From NCBI RefSeq assembly GCF_949628215.1, contig NC_134279.1, positions 77,196,830 through 77,260,829 of the forward strand: a stretch of DNA of 64,000 bases. The letters run 5' to 3'. The position numbers were made by a program, and so were the translations under genes. Within the stretch, counting starts at the first letter, position 1. Each line of letters begins with the position of its first letter. Source of the DNA: Phalacrocorax aristotelis (lineage: Eukaryota; Chordata; Aves; Suliformes; Phalacrocoracidae). The notes below the pieces were generated by a model that was not told the DNA's origin, ran no database searches, and saw only the letters and a list, made by a program, of their open reading frames with translations. Of this stretch, positions 1 to 10,883 are shown in pieces.

Positions 1-1209
1 CTCTTTATGAGAATATGGGGCATATTTAGGTACTAATTGTTTGAACAGCAGCAATAAAAAATAATGCTTAATGACATACAAATGAAGAGCTGTGTAATTC
101 ATGTAATTCCATCAGAAAACGCTCAGCAACAGCAGCTTGACTCTAATTACTCAGATCAAAGGAAAAAAGGCATTTTGAAGTCTGGTCTAAAGTGTTATTT
201 ATTACTCCTCTCACTAAAGCACAGATCAACTCAGATATAAATAGTGCTTGAGACTGCATTTGCTTAGAGAAAATGGGAAAAAAATAATATTCATTGCTTT
301 GCCAATGTCCACGTATATTGGGGGATATGTTAAGTCTTAATTACAACAGACTGGCGGAAAGGAAAAGAGAAAAGAAAGAAAAAGTGTAAAAGCTAAAGTA
401 AGGACAAACAAAGGTTATAGCTCCATGTGTTGCTCTCAAAGACCTGAAGCTGATACACACAGAGGGGCCTCGGCTAATCGCAAAATGTAAAATGGGCATC
501 CTCTTTTCTCCAGACTCCATTCTATACATAAAAAATATGTATATGCCACTTAAGAGTCAATGTAACACCAACATTTTGAATATGGTTTTATCAGCCATTT
601 CTTCCTGTTTTCAGCTGCAATAATCCATTTTTTTGGTGGGGGCTTTTCTCACATTTGTAGCAATCTTCTAAAAGCTGAGAATCTTGGCCCGAGAAATGCT
701 TTGCTGGTAAGATAAGGTCAAGAGAATGTATGAAAAACCTGCAGCTTCCTAATTACTAGCATTTTCTGGCAGATCCAGAATGCAGAACTGACCTGGCAGG
801 TGGCCTGAGTGTGTCCCGGCACATTTGGATGACTGACCCTAACCCTGGCCAATACCTTCACGCCTCATTTCTTCCTCTGTGAAATTTTTGCTGAGATTTG
901 TAGGTGAAACTCACTCTGTAAATCTAGGTGGGTTTGTGACTATGCCACTCACACCCTCACTACATCCATCAATCCACAGAGAAACACACCCAAGTGCCCA
1001 CTCTGTGAGTCTGACACCCACTGGGATCCTGTGCATGTAGGAGACCTGCAGGGTCACTTTGGCCAAACTCTACTACCCAACATACAACCCCTCGTGTCCA
1101 AATGAGGGGACCTGTGTCCAGCCCAGGGCAAGGGCAGGGCAGGATTCTGGCCAGCAACCATGCATGGCAAAAAGGGGATTGGTCCTTACACCAGTAATAC
1201 GTTTAAGCA
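1..1209. other. Flank downstream of FGFRL1, no recognised feature
   Basis: No credible coding exon, RNA gene or repeat family was recognised. The short open frames here lack homology that I can recall and lack splice context. Confidence 0.5.
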
Positions 1210-1380
1210 ACAGAGCAGGCCCAGAGAGGTGGTGGAGTCACCATCCCTGGAGGAGTTCGAGAAACATGTAGACGTGGCACTTGGGGACATGGTTTAAGGT
1301 GCATGGTGGTGTTGGGTTGATAGTTGGACTTGATCCTAGAGGTCTTTTCCAACCTTAATGATTCTATGGTTCTATGATTA
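1210..1380 (+). mobile_element. CR1 LINE 3' end fragment
   Basis: The fragment contains the avian CR1 3'-terminal block, including gcccagagaggtggtggagt near its start and ttggacttgatcctagaggt before the end. It finishes in ATTCTATG-type tail repeats (gattctatggttctatgatt), so it is in plus orientation. It is close to the consensus as I know it, suggesting a relatively young insertion, and is 5'-truncated as usual for CR1. Confidence 0.88.
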
Positions 1381-1769
1381 ACCTCATGTGTTTACATTCA
1401 TATTCACATGTAAATCCTTCATGTTACTAACTGCAGCGAAGCCAGTAAGATTTTTCTAAAATGCCGATGGCGTAGAGGAGCGGGGTCTGTGTAAGCAAGG
1501 GGCTACGCTGCTCTTTACACAAGGGGTTTCTTGCAGGCGCAGTAAATGTCGATGCACAGCTCCAGTTTATACAAATAACGCCATTACTGTAGTAATAAGC
1601 TGGAAAGTGTTGAGATCACATACGTACAGTCTGGAGGCAAAAGGCGCTGGGTGTGCAGCCTGAGAGAAGCTGCCGTGTGCCAAAGGTTGCTGTACGGTCT
1701 GTTGTGCATGTGTGCAGCACAGGAGCAGGGGACCTGCACTTGCATCTCCTTTTCTCTGCAGCTTGACTA

Positions 1770-2035
1770 CACTTCTTTAGGGCTAGAAGGGATCACTAGA
1801 TGACCCCACCTGGACTAGGTGTACCCCTTTATCTTAATAACATTCCCAGTATCTTGCATCCAATGGAAACACCCTGCCCACAAAGCATCCAGCCTTGTTT
1901 TGAAGATTTTGAGAGATGCAATGTCTACACATTCCTTTGATAGCTCCTTCCAAGATGCGTGTATTTCTCATTTAAATGTCTCTGGCTTCATATTCTGGAC
2001 ATTAACTCCTGTCACATTTTTCTGTGCCAATAGGC
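1770..2035 (-). mobile_element. Old degenerate CR1-type LINE fragment
   Basis: Starting at about 1770 is a block (ctagaagggatcactagatg) resembling the complement of a CR1 3' end. It is followed by sequence matching the usual order of this older CR1 type (a gtctctggcttcatattctg block). The divergence is high. Orientation is minus and the boundaries are approximate. Confidence 0.6.
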
Positions 2036-4815
2036 CAGCCAGAACAAAGATGTAAAAACTCCATGCGTCCAACTGATTTCCCAATGGACATTGCAGGGAT
2101 TTTTTTTCCCACTGGCATCTGTAAGAGCTGGAACTGGTGCTATATGTGGATTAATCATTGACTTCAGGGCATTTGGAGTCCTGGGCACACTCAACATACC
2201 CCATGTAGGCAGAGATGATGCCTGGACAGCAAAGCCATGATAAATTCCCCATTAACCTTTGACCACCTCCCAGTTTTTGCTCACTGCTGCATCTCCCCTG
2301 GGGCGTTATTCCAATATTTCAAACCTCTGAAGAGTTTCAGACAGCCACAGAAATGGAGCTGGCAGAGAAATATTTCCTTTTTCCCACCCCAAGTGTGCAG
2401 TTTCTGCACAGGGCTCTTTGGGTCCAAGGTCCAGGTCAGGTCAAGATTAAGTTTGGGTGAGGGCCAGCTTTTCTTAACTTAGTGTCCCAGCTTGGACATT
2501 TGCTGCCTCTGGAGTGAGTAGTGAGACACATTTTTGCCTCAAAGGGGTGGAGGTGCTGGGCTTGACCCTGAAATCCCTCCTCTACTCCAGGCACTGGAAT
2601 TTGGCCATCAGCTCCAGGGACCCCAACATTTCATCTTGCTAACGGGAGTTTGGCTCCTGGTGCAACTATGGCATTTGGCTCTAGAGGTGAAGAGAGGAAA
2701 AATAGTCCCTGTTCACTAAAAATCAGAAACCTTTTCCAAACCATTAAAAAACTAATGCCTCTGCTAGATTCACAGCACCTACAAAAAATATCAGACTGAG
2801 TGGTGGTGCAAAAGTAATTTGGCAATATTGTCTGCTTTGTCTTGCCAGCACATATTCCTGATGTGTGCAAACACACACACGTGCAGACCCTCACAACCAC
2901 ACATGGCCACCCTTTCCTTCAAAACACAGTAAGCTTACAGAACTCTAACATCTATTAACACAATTCCAGGCCTTTATTCCTTTCTTTTCTTCTATAACTT
3001 TTATTACACAGCCAGAGACATAAACATACTCTGCCATACTGTCTCAGTTCAGGTGTTCAGTTACTGTTTTTGCCACCGATTGAAAATCATGTGACAGTTT
3101 TTATTTTGAACGTCTGATAGAAGTTTTTAGTTTGAAAGGGTCCGACTGTATAAAGATTGTCCGTACAAGTTTAAAAATGCCACACACAAACTGGCATGTA
3201 AGGCTGTTTGATCTGTAATGCAAATAAAATAAACAGGTGAGTTTTAAGCCTAAAATTCCTTTGATCTTTGAAGCCACAGGGCTTTAAGAGTACAACTGCC
3301 TTCTGTATCACAGCGTGGCAAGTGCATCTATATGCCTATATGTATACGTATACTGATACATAATATAAAATACTTCTGTGTTCAAAATAGGGTCAGTAGC
3401 TAGTTGCAAGCCTACGGTTTTCTTTTTTAAACACCCTCTATTCACGTGTGAAGATGAGTCCAGATCTTGTCCCAGTGATGAAAAAACAAATTCAAACACG
3501 AGCAGGACCTGGCTGAATTTATTAAGAGTAAAGAAGACTCTGCAGTACATGCAAGGCACAATCAAGCCCTAAAAATAAATGGCATGCAGTAGGGCATGGG
3601 ACAGAGGGGCTCTTAAGAGCCCTTACAGATACCTTGTGGAGGCAAAATAACTCCTCAGAAATGCAAACCCCACCCAGACACAGCAAGCCAGTGCAAGGCC
3701 CAGACACTGTATATAGCCCCTCTTAAATAGAACATATAATGATATTTTTCTAGGGGGAAAATTCACACCAGTTTGGGTGCCCAACAAGAGATGCTCAAGA
3801 GGGAGCTGATAGCTAATGCAGAATGAAGACCCCAAGCTTTCTGCAAATCAAGACCTCTATAGCATCTCACAGAGCACATCCAAAACCAGAGTTGCTCTCT
3901 CAGCACCATGGCTCAGAGCTGCAGCTGCACCTGGCCATTGCATCGTCCATGCTGGGTGGTTTACTGCAGCGATCCCCTTGGGAAATCTCTATAACAGCAT
4001 CACTAGAGACCTGTGTCTAAAGGCAGGAGCTTTGAAGGGCAGGAGGAAGCCACTCCTCCCGCATATCTGGTAACATGTAAAGTTTTGACTGCATGATACA
4101 ACACTACGGAGCTGGATCACAAAGGGCAGAAGGCACCAGTGGAGGGCATTATGCTCAGCGTGGAAGACTGGGCTGTGTGGGAAACACAGAATTGCTTCTT
4201 CTAACCCACTAACCCTCTCTCTGAGGGTCAGCGATATAGCTGCCATTTGAAAAAGTGCCATAGGACAATCTCTTAGGGTTTGCCAGCGTTCAGCTCCACA
4301 TTTGAAGCTGGTATCAGTACCACTACGACAGCATGTGTCAGAAGTGTCCTCCCACTGCAGGGTTGGCACAGAGAGCAGAGAAGGGCTGCGGGCTCTGCCT
4401 TGCCCCTCTGCCATGCCCCTAATGCTGCTGAAATGTGCAGCAGCTCGGTACGTACTGTGATGCAAGTAGCTTCCCATGGGCATGAGATAGGAGATGTAGC
4501 CCTTAGTGTCCCTAATGGAAACATCCACTTACTGCCTTCTTGAAATAAAGGTGGCGCATTTAGTATATAAAGGCTTTTTGGATTTTCTTTAATGAAATGA
4601 CTCAATAAACTACAGCCACTAAGAACTCCTGCCTAAGTCATGCCTTGTATCTGAACAGAGCTCTCACTGCTCATATTTAAGTCTCCCTGAAGCTGTGAGG
4701 TTGCACAAAGATACCCATGATCTCAATTTAGCTTTTTCAGACTTCATAAATTTGCGTTAACAACGTGTAACTGAACCCAAACCCTGAAAAAAAAAAAAAG
4801 CAATGGGTTGCTTCA
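2036..4815. other. Downstream flank, no gene recognised
   Basis: Unique-looking sequence with a short CA repeat near 2869-2880 and a short A-run at 4787-4799. The long minus-strand open frame at 3989-4528 was judged not to be a gene. Confidence 0.5.
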
Positions 4816-4871
4816 TTATAACCTCTACAGGAAGACCATCCCTCACGATGGTCTTCCTGCAGAGGTTATAA
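4816..4871. repeat. Near-perfect inverted repeat (25-bp stem, 6-nt loop)
   Basis: The left arm 4816-4840 and right arm 4847-4871 are reverse complements at 24 of 25 positions, separated by cctcac (4841-4846). The one mismatch is A/C on the plus strand, which on the minus strand becomes a U/G wobble. A minus-strand transcript would therefore be paired along the whole stem. It lies about 1.3 kb beyond the proposed FGFRL1 poly(A) site. It could be a microRNA-like hairpin, a MITE remnant or a template-switch product. Confidence 0.95.
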
Positions 4872-6121
4872 CATGGATTTCCTACTACAGCATGCAAGAA
4901 AGCAGCAGAGAAGTGTGCTATGCAGTGCTTAATTGCAACAGTGCCAGCTGGTAAACTCCATGTGAGTAGGAAGGTCTCCCTCTTCTACTTCCTCCTTCTC
5001 CTCCTCCTCCTTCTCCTCCTCCTCCCCTTCCCCAGAGTTATCGGATGGCTCCAGCCAGCACTGGCACGGTGGGAGCCACTGATCCAGCTGGCTAAGGCAA
5101 AAAAGGGGCTTTTTGGAAGAGCATGTATTGGTGAAGGAAAGCGGGAGCTTACATGCTTCGCTGAATCGGGGCCCCATCTCACAGCGGTACGGCTGAGCAA
5201 ACAGGGAACTGTTTGGTTTGCTGGTGACTCAAACAAGCCAGCAGAAAAATCACTGCAAGTCAACCCAGAGCAAATACCTTCAGAAAAGTTCAGAGAAAAG
5301 CAAAGCCTAAAGCACCGTTTTGTTTTACGTTGAATGAAGTGTTTCACTTTTAAACAGAGCAGCTGGTTTGCCGAAGATCTCTTTCGTGGAACAGGCTTGA
5401 GCAGGAAGTAAGTTCAAATTTAAAAATTGACATGTTTCAAAACTTCAGGGTTTTTTTTCCCAGCCACCTTTAAGTGAAACTCAAGTGAACAGCAAACAGT
5501 TGCAGCATTGCTGAACCTGCCTTCTCTAAAGAAAAGGTTGGCTGCTAAAGGGTCGGGTGCCTCTCCTTGGCGTGCAGCAGAACAAAGGTGTGAGCCCTCC
5601 TGAAGGGGAGCAGCTCCCCACATGCTCTTCTAACGGCACCCAGCTCACCTCCCCGCTGGCTCCTTCAGCAGCTGTATTTACAAATGAAGTGTTTCACCTA
5701 CATTTCGTATTTTCCCCTCCCAAGCTCCCTGAGGCCAAAGTTCACTTTACAGGCTCACAAATTCTTATGATTTGATTTACAAATTTTTCTTTTAAAAGGA
5801 AACCCACTGCAGGTTTGTGCTTAAAAACCAAATGCAACCTCCTTCCCCCCCCAAAAAAATGCATAGCTAAACAGATTGCCCTGCAAGCAGAGATCTTTGT
5901 TACTGAAGATGCAGAGGGGTCCATGAGAAACAATCTGGCCCCTGCAGACCCTCACAAGGGCAGTTTCTGATGGAAACAATGGCACCAGCGGTACCTGAGA
6001 TGATGTTAGGAGATTACATGTGGCTAGTGTAAAAAGACATAGAGATAGATGATCTCTAGGTTAGGAGAAGTGTGGTCACATGCTACATTGAGTGTGTTCT
6101 GAGCGTGGCATCTATAGAACC
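4872..6121. other. Region just past the FGFRL1 3' end
   Basis: Contains a 46-base pure pyrimidine tract at 4988-5033. I see no exon or repeat family in the rest. Confidence 0.5.
4988..5033. repeat. CTC/TCC-rich polypyrimidine tract
   Basis: An uninterrupted 46-base pyrimidine run on the plus strand, made mostly of CTC/TCC triplets. It is purine-only on the minus strand. Confidence 0.9.
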
Positions 6122-6135
6122 TGAAAAAAAAATTC

Positions 6136-6141
6136 TTTATT
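6136..6141 (-). terminator. Probable FGFRL1 polyadenylation signal (AATAAA)
   Basis: The canonical hexamer on the minus strand is followed by a U-rich run and then a CA at about 6122-6123, the usual cleavage context. It lies about 1.4 kb downstream of the FGFRL1 stop codon. Confidence 0.6.
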
Positions 6142-6325
6142 TTCTTTGATCAAAAATATGTATAGAAATGCCTGTTTTGAGGAAAATATCATACATTTTT
6201 TTCTTGTTTAACAAAATAAATTAAATATACATGACTTCTGTTTAAACTCTATATAGAATTACAAAGGTTTTATATTTGCAATTGGATTCATTTCCAGTCC
6301 ATATAGGTATTTAATATGGTCCTTA

Positions 6326-6331
6326 TTTATT
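6326..6331 (-). terminator. Alternative upstream polyadenylation signal (AATAAA)
   Basis: A second canonical hexamer sits about 190 bases nearer the stop codon, within an A/T-rich stretch. It could give a slightly shorter FGFRL1 transcript. Which hexamer is used cannot be told from sequence. Confidence 0.35.
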
Positions 6332-7308
6332 TTTTCTTCTTTCTGTTTTTACTGTTGTTTGAACTGCAATGAAGTTGTATAATTTCCAAAAGGTTATCTG
6401 AGGGGAGGGGACAACCACACACAACCTAGGTGAATATTTCTTAAATGCATTTTTTCCTACAAGATTATTATTTCATTTTCTTTGTTTCTCATTCTTTCTT
6501 CTAATGTTGTAATGTATTTTTCATTCATGTAGAAAATCCAGTAGCTTGTCACTGCGAACCATCAGAGAAGGACAGCGTGTTTTGCTTTCTTCACCATCAG
6601 CAGTTCAATTATTATTATTATTAATTATTATTTCTTAAATATAAATATAAAGGTGTTCTGTACAATGTTCCTCTTTCCTCTTTCCTTTTTCCTGGCAGCA
6701 GCACTGAGTCCTAGGACTGGGGAGTGGAGCACTTGTGGTTTGGTCTGCAGAACCCCCTATGGGAACCACGATGCCTTCAAGTTGCAGAAATCAAACTAAG
6801 CAGCCTTGTTAGCGTTCAGATCGAACGACCATGATTGAGAAGCATTTGGCATTTCATGTTGTGAACAGAATCTACTTTTTCCAGACCCTCTTGTGTTATT
6901 TTTTACCCCTGGAAGAGGTGAATTCGTGGTGAATATGTCTTCTGGTGCTTTGACACTAAACCTAAGGTACTTTAGAGCTCAAGTCATGCAGAGCAGGTCT
7001 GGGGGCTTCCCTCTGATGCAAGTGATGTGCAGCAGGCACAGGAACAGCAGTGCCCGTCCAGAAAAGCACCACAGTCACCTCTTGCTCTTCTTGCTCCTTT
7101 TAGCAACACAAGGAAGAAGGTGGTGGGTCACGTCCCTGTGTCCTGTCCCACTTGTCACCACCTTGATTAAAAACTCCGGGAAGGCTCCGCTGCTGGGGAT
7201 GGCTGCCTCTCTGCTGAGATTTGGAGTTCCTTCATTATTCCTCGGCTACATCCTGATTGCAATAATTAAAAAAAAAAAAATCTCTTTTCTCTCTCTGTCT
7301 TTCTCTAT

Positions 7309-7420
7309 TATATATATATTTATATAGATAGATATAGATATATACACATATATATACACACATACACACACGCATATACAATTATATATATGCATATATA
7401 TATTTAAAATTATATATAAA
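7309..7420. repeat. TA/CA-rich microsatellite in the FGFRL1 3' UTR
   Basis: Alternating TA, TATG and CA dinucleotides run for over 100 bases, preceded by an A-run and a CT-rich stretch (7268-7308). It lies about 115 bases downstream of the FGFRL1 stop codon and is likely length-variable. Confidence 0.85.
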
Positions 7421-7533
7421 ATATTTTCTGTCTGCTTTGCCTATTGCTGGCAGTGTGAGCTGACTTGGAGCAGTCTCTTCTGAGGTACCACAAGGAAAAA
7501 AGCCCAAACGAGCTACTGTACACGGCCACCCTT

Positions 7534-7943
7534 TTAGCACTGGTACTGAATGTGCTGGTGCTGATGGACTTTGCCTTCCACGTGTGAGTGGGTGTGGGTG
7601 TGGATGTCCGTGTAAATCTTTGGGTACATTTTGGAGGCCATGGCTGGGGCGAGTGCTGGCCCTTGCGACAGTAAATGCTGATGCTGGGCGACATATTCCT
7701 CATAGTTTATGGAGGAGATGCAGTCTTTGTCGGGGACCTGGGAGACACAGATTCTGTCCCGGGGCTGCGGCCGGTGCACGGGGGCAGCAGCTGGTGGGGA
7801 ACAGGGTTTCTTCTTGGTCTGGCAAAGCCACAAGAGGATTGTTCCAAAGATGAAGACAGCTCCGGCGGGGATGCCGATGATCACGGGCCAGGGAAGGCTG
7901 CTGGCCGAGGAGGGGGGCACAGGTGCACTGGGAGGCTTCGGAT
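7534..7943 (-). CDS. FGFRL1: FGFRL1 terminal coding exon: stalk, transmembrane helix, histidine-rich tail
   Basis: This is the last coding exon of FGFRL1 and carries 135 complete codons plus the stop (TAA at 7534-7536 on the minus strand). The acceptor is a cag at 7944-7946. Its first two bases complete an Asp codon begun in the Ig3 exon and give DPKPP, as in known FGFRL1 proteins. In order it encodes a Pro/Ser-rich stalk, a hydrophobic helix (about 7822-7896, [20 protein letters not shown]), a KKK stop-transfer sequence, a roughly 90-residue cytoplasmic tail with [10 protein letters not shown], the tandem tyrosine signal YPKIYTDI, and a His-rich end finishing in IQYQC. No kinase domain follows, which is the defining feature of FGFRL1. 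The tail is known in the family to govern trafficking. The C-terminus resembles human FGFRL1, but the middle of the tail differs. Identification is very secure. Confidence 0.97.
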
Positions 7944-10883
7944 CTGGACATCACGGCAGGAGAGAGACAGAAAGAGTTAATTGAATGCAGGCAAAGTGAA
8001 TTCAAAACAGATGTCACACTTGGGCTGGCTTTTGTACAGGCTGTCTGGCAACCCTACCAGACCAAGTAACAAGGGAGAAATAAAGCCAGCACATGATGTT
8101 TGGTAACTGCTTTGCTTTTCGATTCCCCTGGAAGGGCAAGCAACTCATTTTCTCTGTTTAGTGGCTGGAAGGGGAGTCTTTGGGGGATTTTTTTAAACTT
8201 TCTTATCAAACCTTTAATGGATGCACTAGAAGCAGCTCTAGAGAGTTTCCTAACACCCTCACTCTGTGACAGACTGGGCTTTGCTGACCACATTGGAAGA
8301 CACAACATGGGACTTGTTGGTAATACCTCCATGTCAGAGGTCCAGGAGGCACGATTGGGTTATGCAGAGCAATGGCACGTTGCCCACTTGCCTCTGCCAG
8401 GTGTAGCTCTCTCTGCGTGGGCTTTAGTATCCCTTTTTGGAGATACTGAAGCTACTCAGCAATGCTTTGCCATGGCAGACAGCACAAATGTGGTGTTTTG
8501 GAGGGGTTGTCTTGAGTTTCTTGTGTGCCTGGGAGTAAGGCTGAAGGATGCAAAAATGTAAGCGAGCTGGTGTCCCCTTCTTGGTGCCCGAGCCATAGAG
8601 AACTGAAAGTTCACACGGTATTAACGTGTATGTCCATTTCCCTATGCCAAATGGGCTCTAACTCCACCAGCCTCTTTGGAGCTGCCATTGGCTTTCCCAA
8701 AGGGAGAGAATTCAGTTATCGGTGGAGATAGATAAGACACTTCAGACAGCATCTTTCACACCTATCTTCCCCCTTCCCTCTCTGCTCTTGGCAGCCTGTA
8801 TATCCCTGGGTAGTCACTCTGGTTTCTCAGCCTGATTTCTTAATTTATAGATGAAAAGGAGTCCTGGGGTATGATCCTAGCTATCAAAACCCCCATCTAG
8901 TAGCTACCAGCTGGGCTTTCCAAAGCCCTGAAAAATACCTAGGCACAGAATTCAGATTGCAGGGAGACACTCAAGAAACTTTGAAAACCTCAGGATATCC
9001 AAAAGGCCCAGTATGTTATAATCAAACATCTATCTCAACTTTCAAGCCAAACTTCTTTAAGACACTAATGTCTCTTACTCTCCTTGAGAAATAATTCTAC
9101 AGCTACTTTGAAATATTAAATATATAGCATGTGGTCTCTTTGAAGTCAGAAGGACCTATACTGCTGATCTCAATAGACAAAACTTTGATTCACCAGCACT
9201 GGAAATTACAGAATAATTTAGGCTGGAAGGGGAGTCTGGAGGTCATCTGGTCCGGCCCCTGCTCAAAGCAAGACATGATCAGGGAACTGACCCATCAGCT
9301 GACCACAAAAAGACCAGCCTTCATGTTGGTTGGCAGAAATCCTCTGCTGGGCTGAAAAGAAAGTGTTTTGATATTCATCCATGCTGTTTTTTGGAGCTGT
9401 CTATGTCAAATCTGGTAGATTTACAAGCAAAATGGTGTTTTTCTAACTCATGGCCTTGCAACCACATCTTTGCCTCTGAGGGCAAGCTGGGTTCTCCTTC
9501 TCTGTCACTGCCAATAACAACAGGCCTGCAGGCTGTGGTTCTGGTATGAGGCCTCATTATAGTCCCATTTAAATCAATGGAAAGTCTCCCACTGATTTCA
9601 GTGGGAGGTGGATCAGATCCTCATAGTTCAGAAACTCCCAGAGGCTTTGAGTTATATCCCACCCACACAGCCTTTTCTTTGGGATTGACAGGCTTTCTAG
9701 TTGGAGTTTAGTCCTAAATCTAAGTGTTGCAGAAGACAACAAGACCATATTCTTGGCAACCCGCTGTCAGTGTCTAAATCCAAGCTAGTGAATCTTGATG
9801 GCTGCTGAGACGCAGAGGTTTGGCCATCAGTGACCACAAGAAGCCATGCTGCCTTAGTTACAGGAGTCATGAGCATTTTCCCCACTACCTCTACATAAAA
9901 GCAGTCCTAACAGCCTGGGAGAGTTAATGATCTCTGTCCCTCGCTGGTGTCTTGACTGGAGACACCCCATTAGACCTGAGAGCTAAAATGTTCTGATACT
10001 GACTCCAGCTCCTGTACTCTCTTAGCTGTGTTGGCCTTGCGGTGAAGAGAAGAAAAAAGCAGCAAGATTGATTTTTTGTTATAAAACTGGACGATCTGAA
10101 GCTAGATTCACATGGCAAGACGAGGTAGAAAGAAATGCCCCTTTTCCATAAAAAATACTTCTCAGGGCAGAACTGCACAGTCAAGAGGCAAAGGAGTAAA
10201 CAACAAAGCGAGGCTGGTGTGCCTGAAACACACTCAATAAAGCCTCAGTTGGACGTGGCCACCGGTTCTGAGGCCTGGGGAGAGAAGGAAGCAGTTGCAA
10301 GTTTAGTACAAGGGTCCCCAGGGGATCATTGGATAAGAATTTAACTAATCAATCAATTCTCTCTTTCACACTTGTTCTTTTCCTTTCCTTGTGACTGGGA
10401 CAGTTTTCATTCTTCGCTCATTTTATGGGCCTGTATCATTGTTTCCTTTTACCAGTAATAACAATATAAGTAAGAGCAAGAGAAAGAAGAAATGTAAGGG
10501 AACGGGGTTGCAAACTGTGCTGCTATTCAGTTCCCCTCTCACCTCCCACATCCTATTGCTGAAGTGATGTAGTGCCTGCAACTGCAGTATCATTTCCCAG
10601 ATCCTTTTTCATACAGGAACAGATAATTCATTTTATTTCTCCTTGCTGGAATCACTATTCCCCATGAAGGGAGAAAAGGAACCACCACCAGGAGGAATTC
10701 AGCAGCAGGAGATTTAAATCAGGGCTGTTTTACTCCCTCACTCATTTTTATCAGAACTGGACTAACCTAAATCAGGACAGCATCACAGAGCACCATGCAG
10801 CCCAATGGATATCAGCAGTGGTGTTAATAAATACCGTGATGCAGACTATTGGTTCAGATGGGGGAAGAAAACGTGTAACTCAC
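7944..10883 (-). other. FGFRL1: FGFRL1 intron between Ig3 and terminal exons
   Basis: The intron is about 2.9 kb, with a GT donor at 10882-10883 and an AG acceptor at 7944-7945. Apart from one CR1 fragment near 9207-9330, I recognise nothing else in it. Confidence 0.9.
9207..9330 (-). mobile_element. CR1 LINE 3' fragment in FGFRL1 intron
   Basis: Contains attacagaataatttaggct followed by a ggaggtcatctggtccggcc block. These correspond to the complement of the CR1 3' terminus, so orientation is minus. Short, 5'-truncated and diverged. Confidence 0.75.

Larger units (their letters stand above)
6122..7533 (-). other. FGFRL1: FGFRL1 3' untranslated region
   Basis: The region runs from the base after the stop codon to a probable cleavage site after the CA dinucleotide at 6122-6123, 14 bases beyond an AATAAA hexamer. 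At about 1.4 kb this is a reasonable FGFRL1 3' UTR length. It holds a TA/CA-rich simple repeat close to the stop codon and an ATT-rich stretch near 6607-6632. No protein-coding frame on this strand looks real. The exact end is inferred from sequence only. Confidence 0.7.

Noticed and set aside
3989..4528. Minus-strand open frame of 179 codons, the longest outside FGFRL1 exons and their shadows
   Set aside because: It begins at a GTG rather than an ATG, has no recognisable domain and no clear splice or promoter context, and its composition looks like random translation.
6893..7327. Plus-strand open frame of 144 codons
   Set aside because: It is antisense to the FGFRL1 3' UTR, ends in simple repeat, starts at a non-ATG codon and shows no family features.
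7584..7984. Several plus-strand open frames of 89-101 codons
   Set aside because: They are antisense shadows of the FGFRL1 terminal exon.
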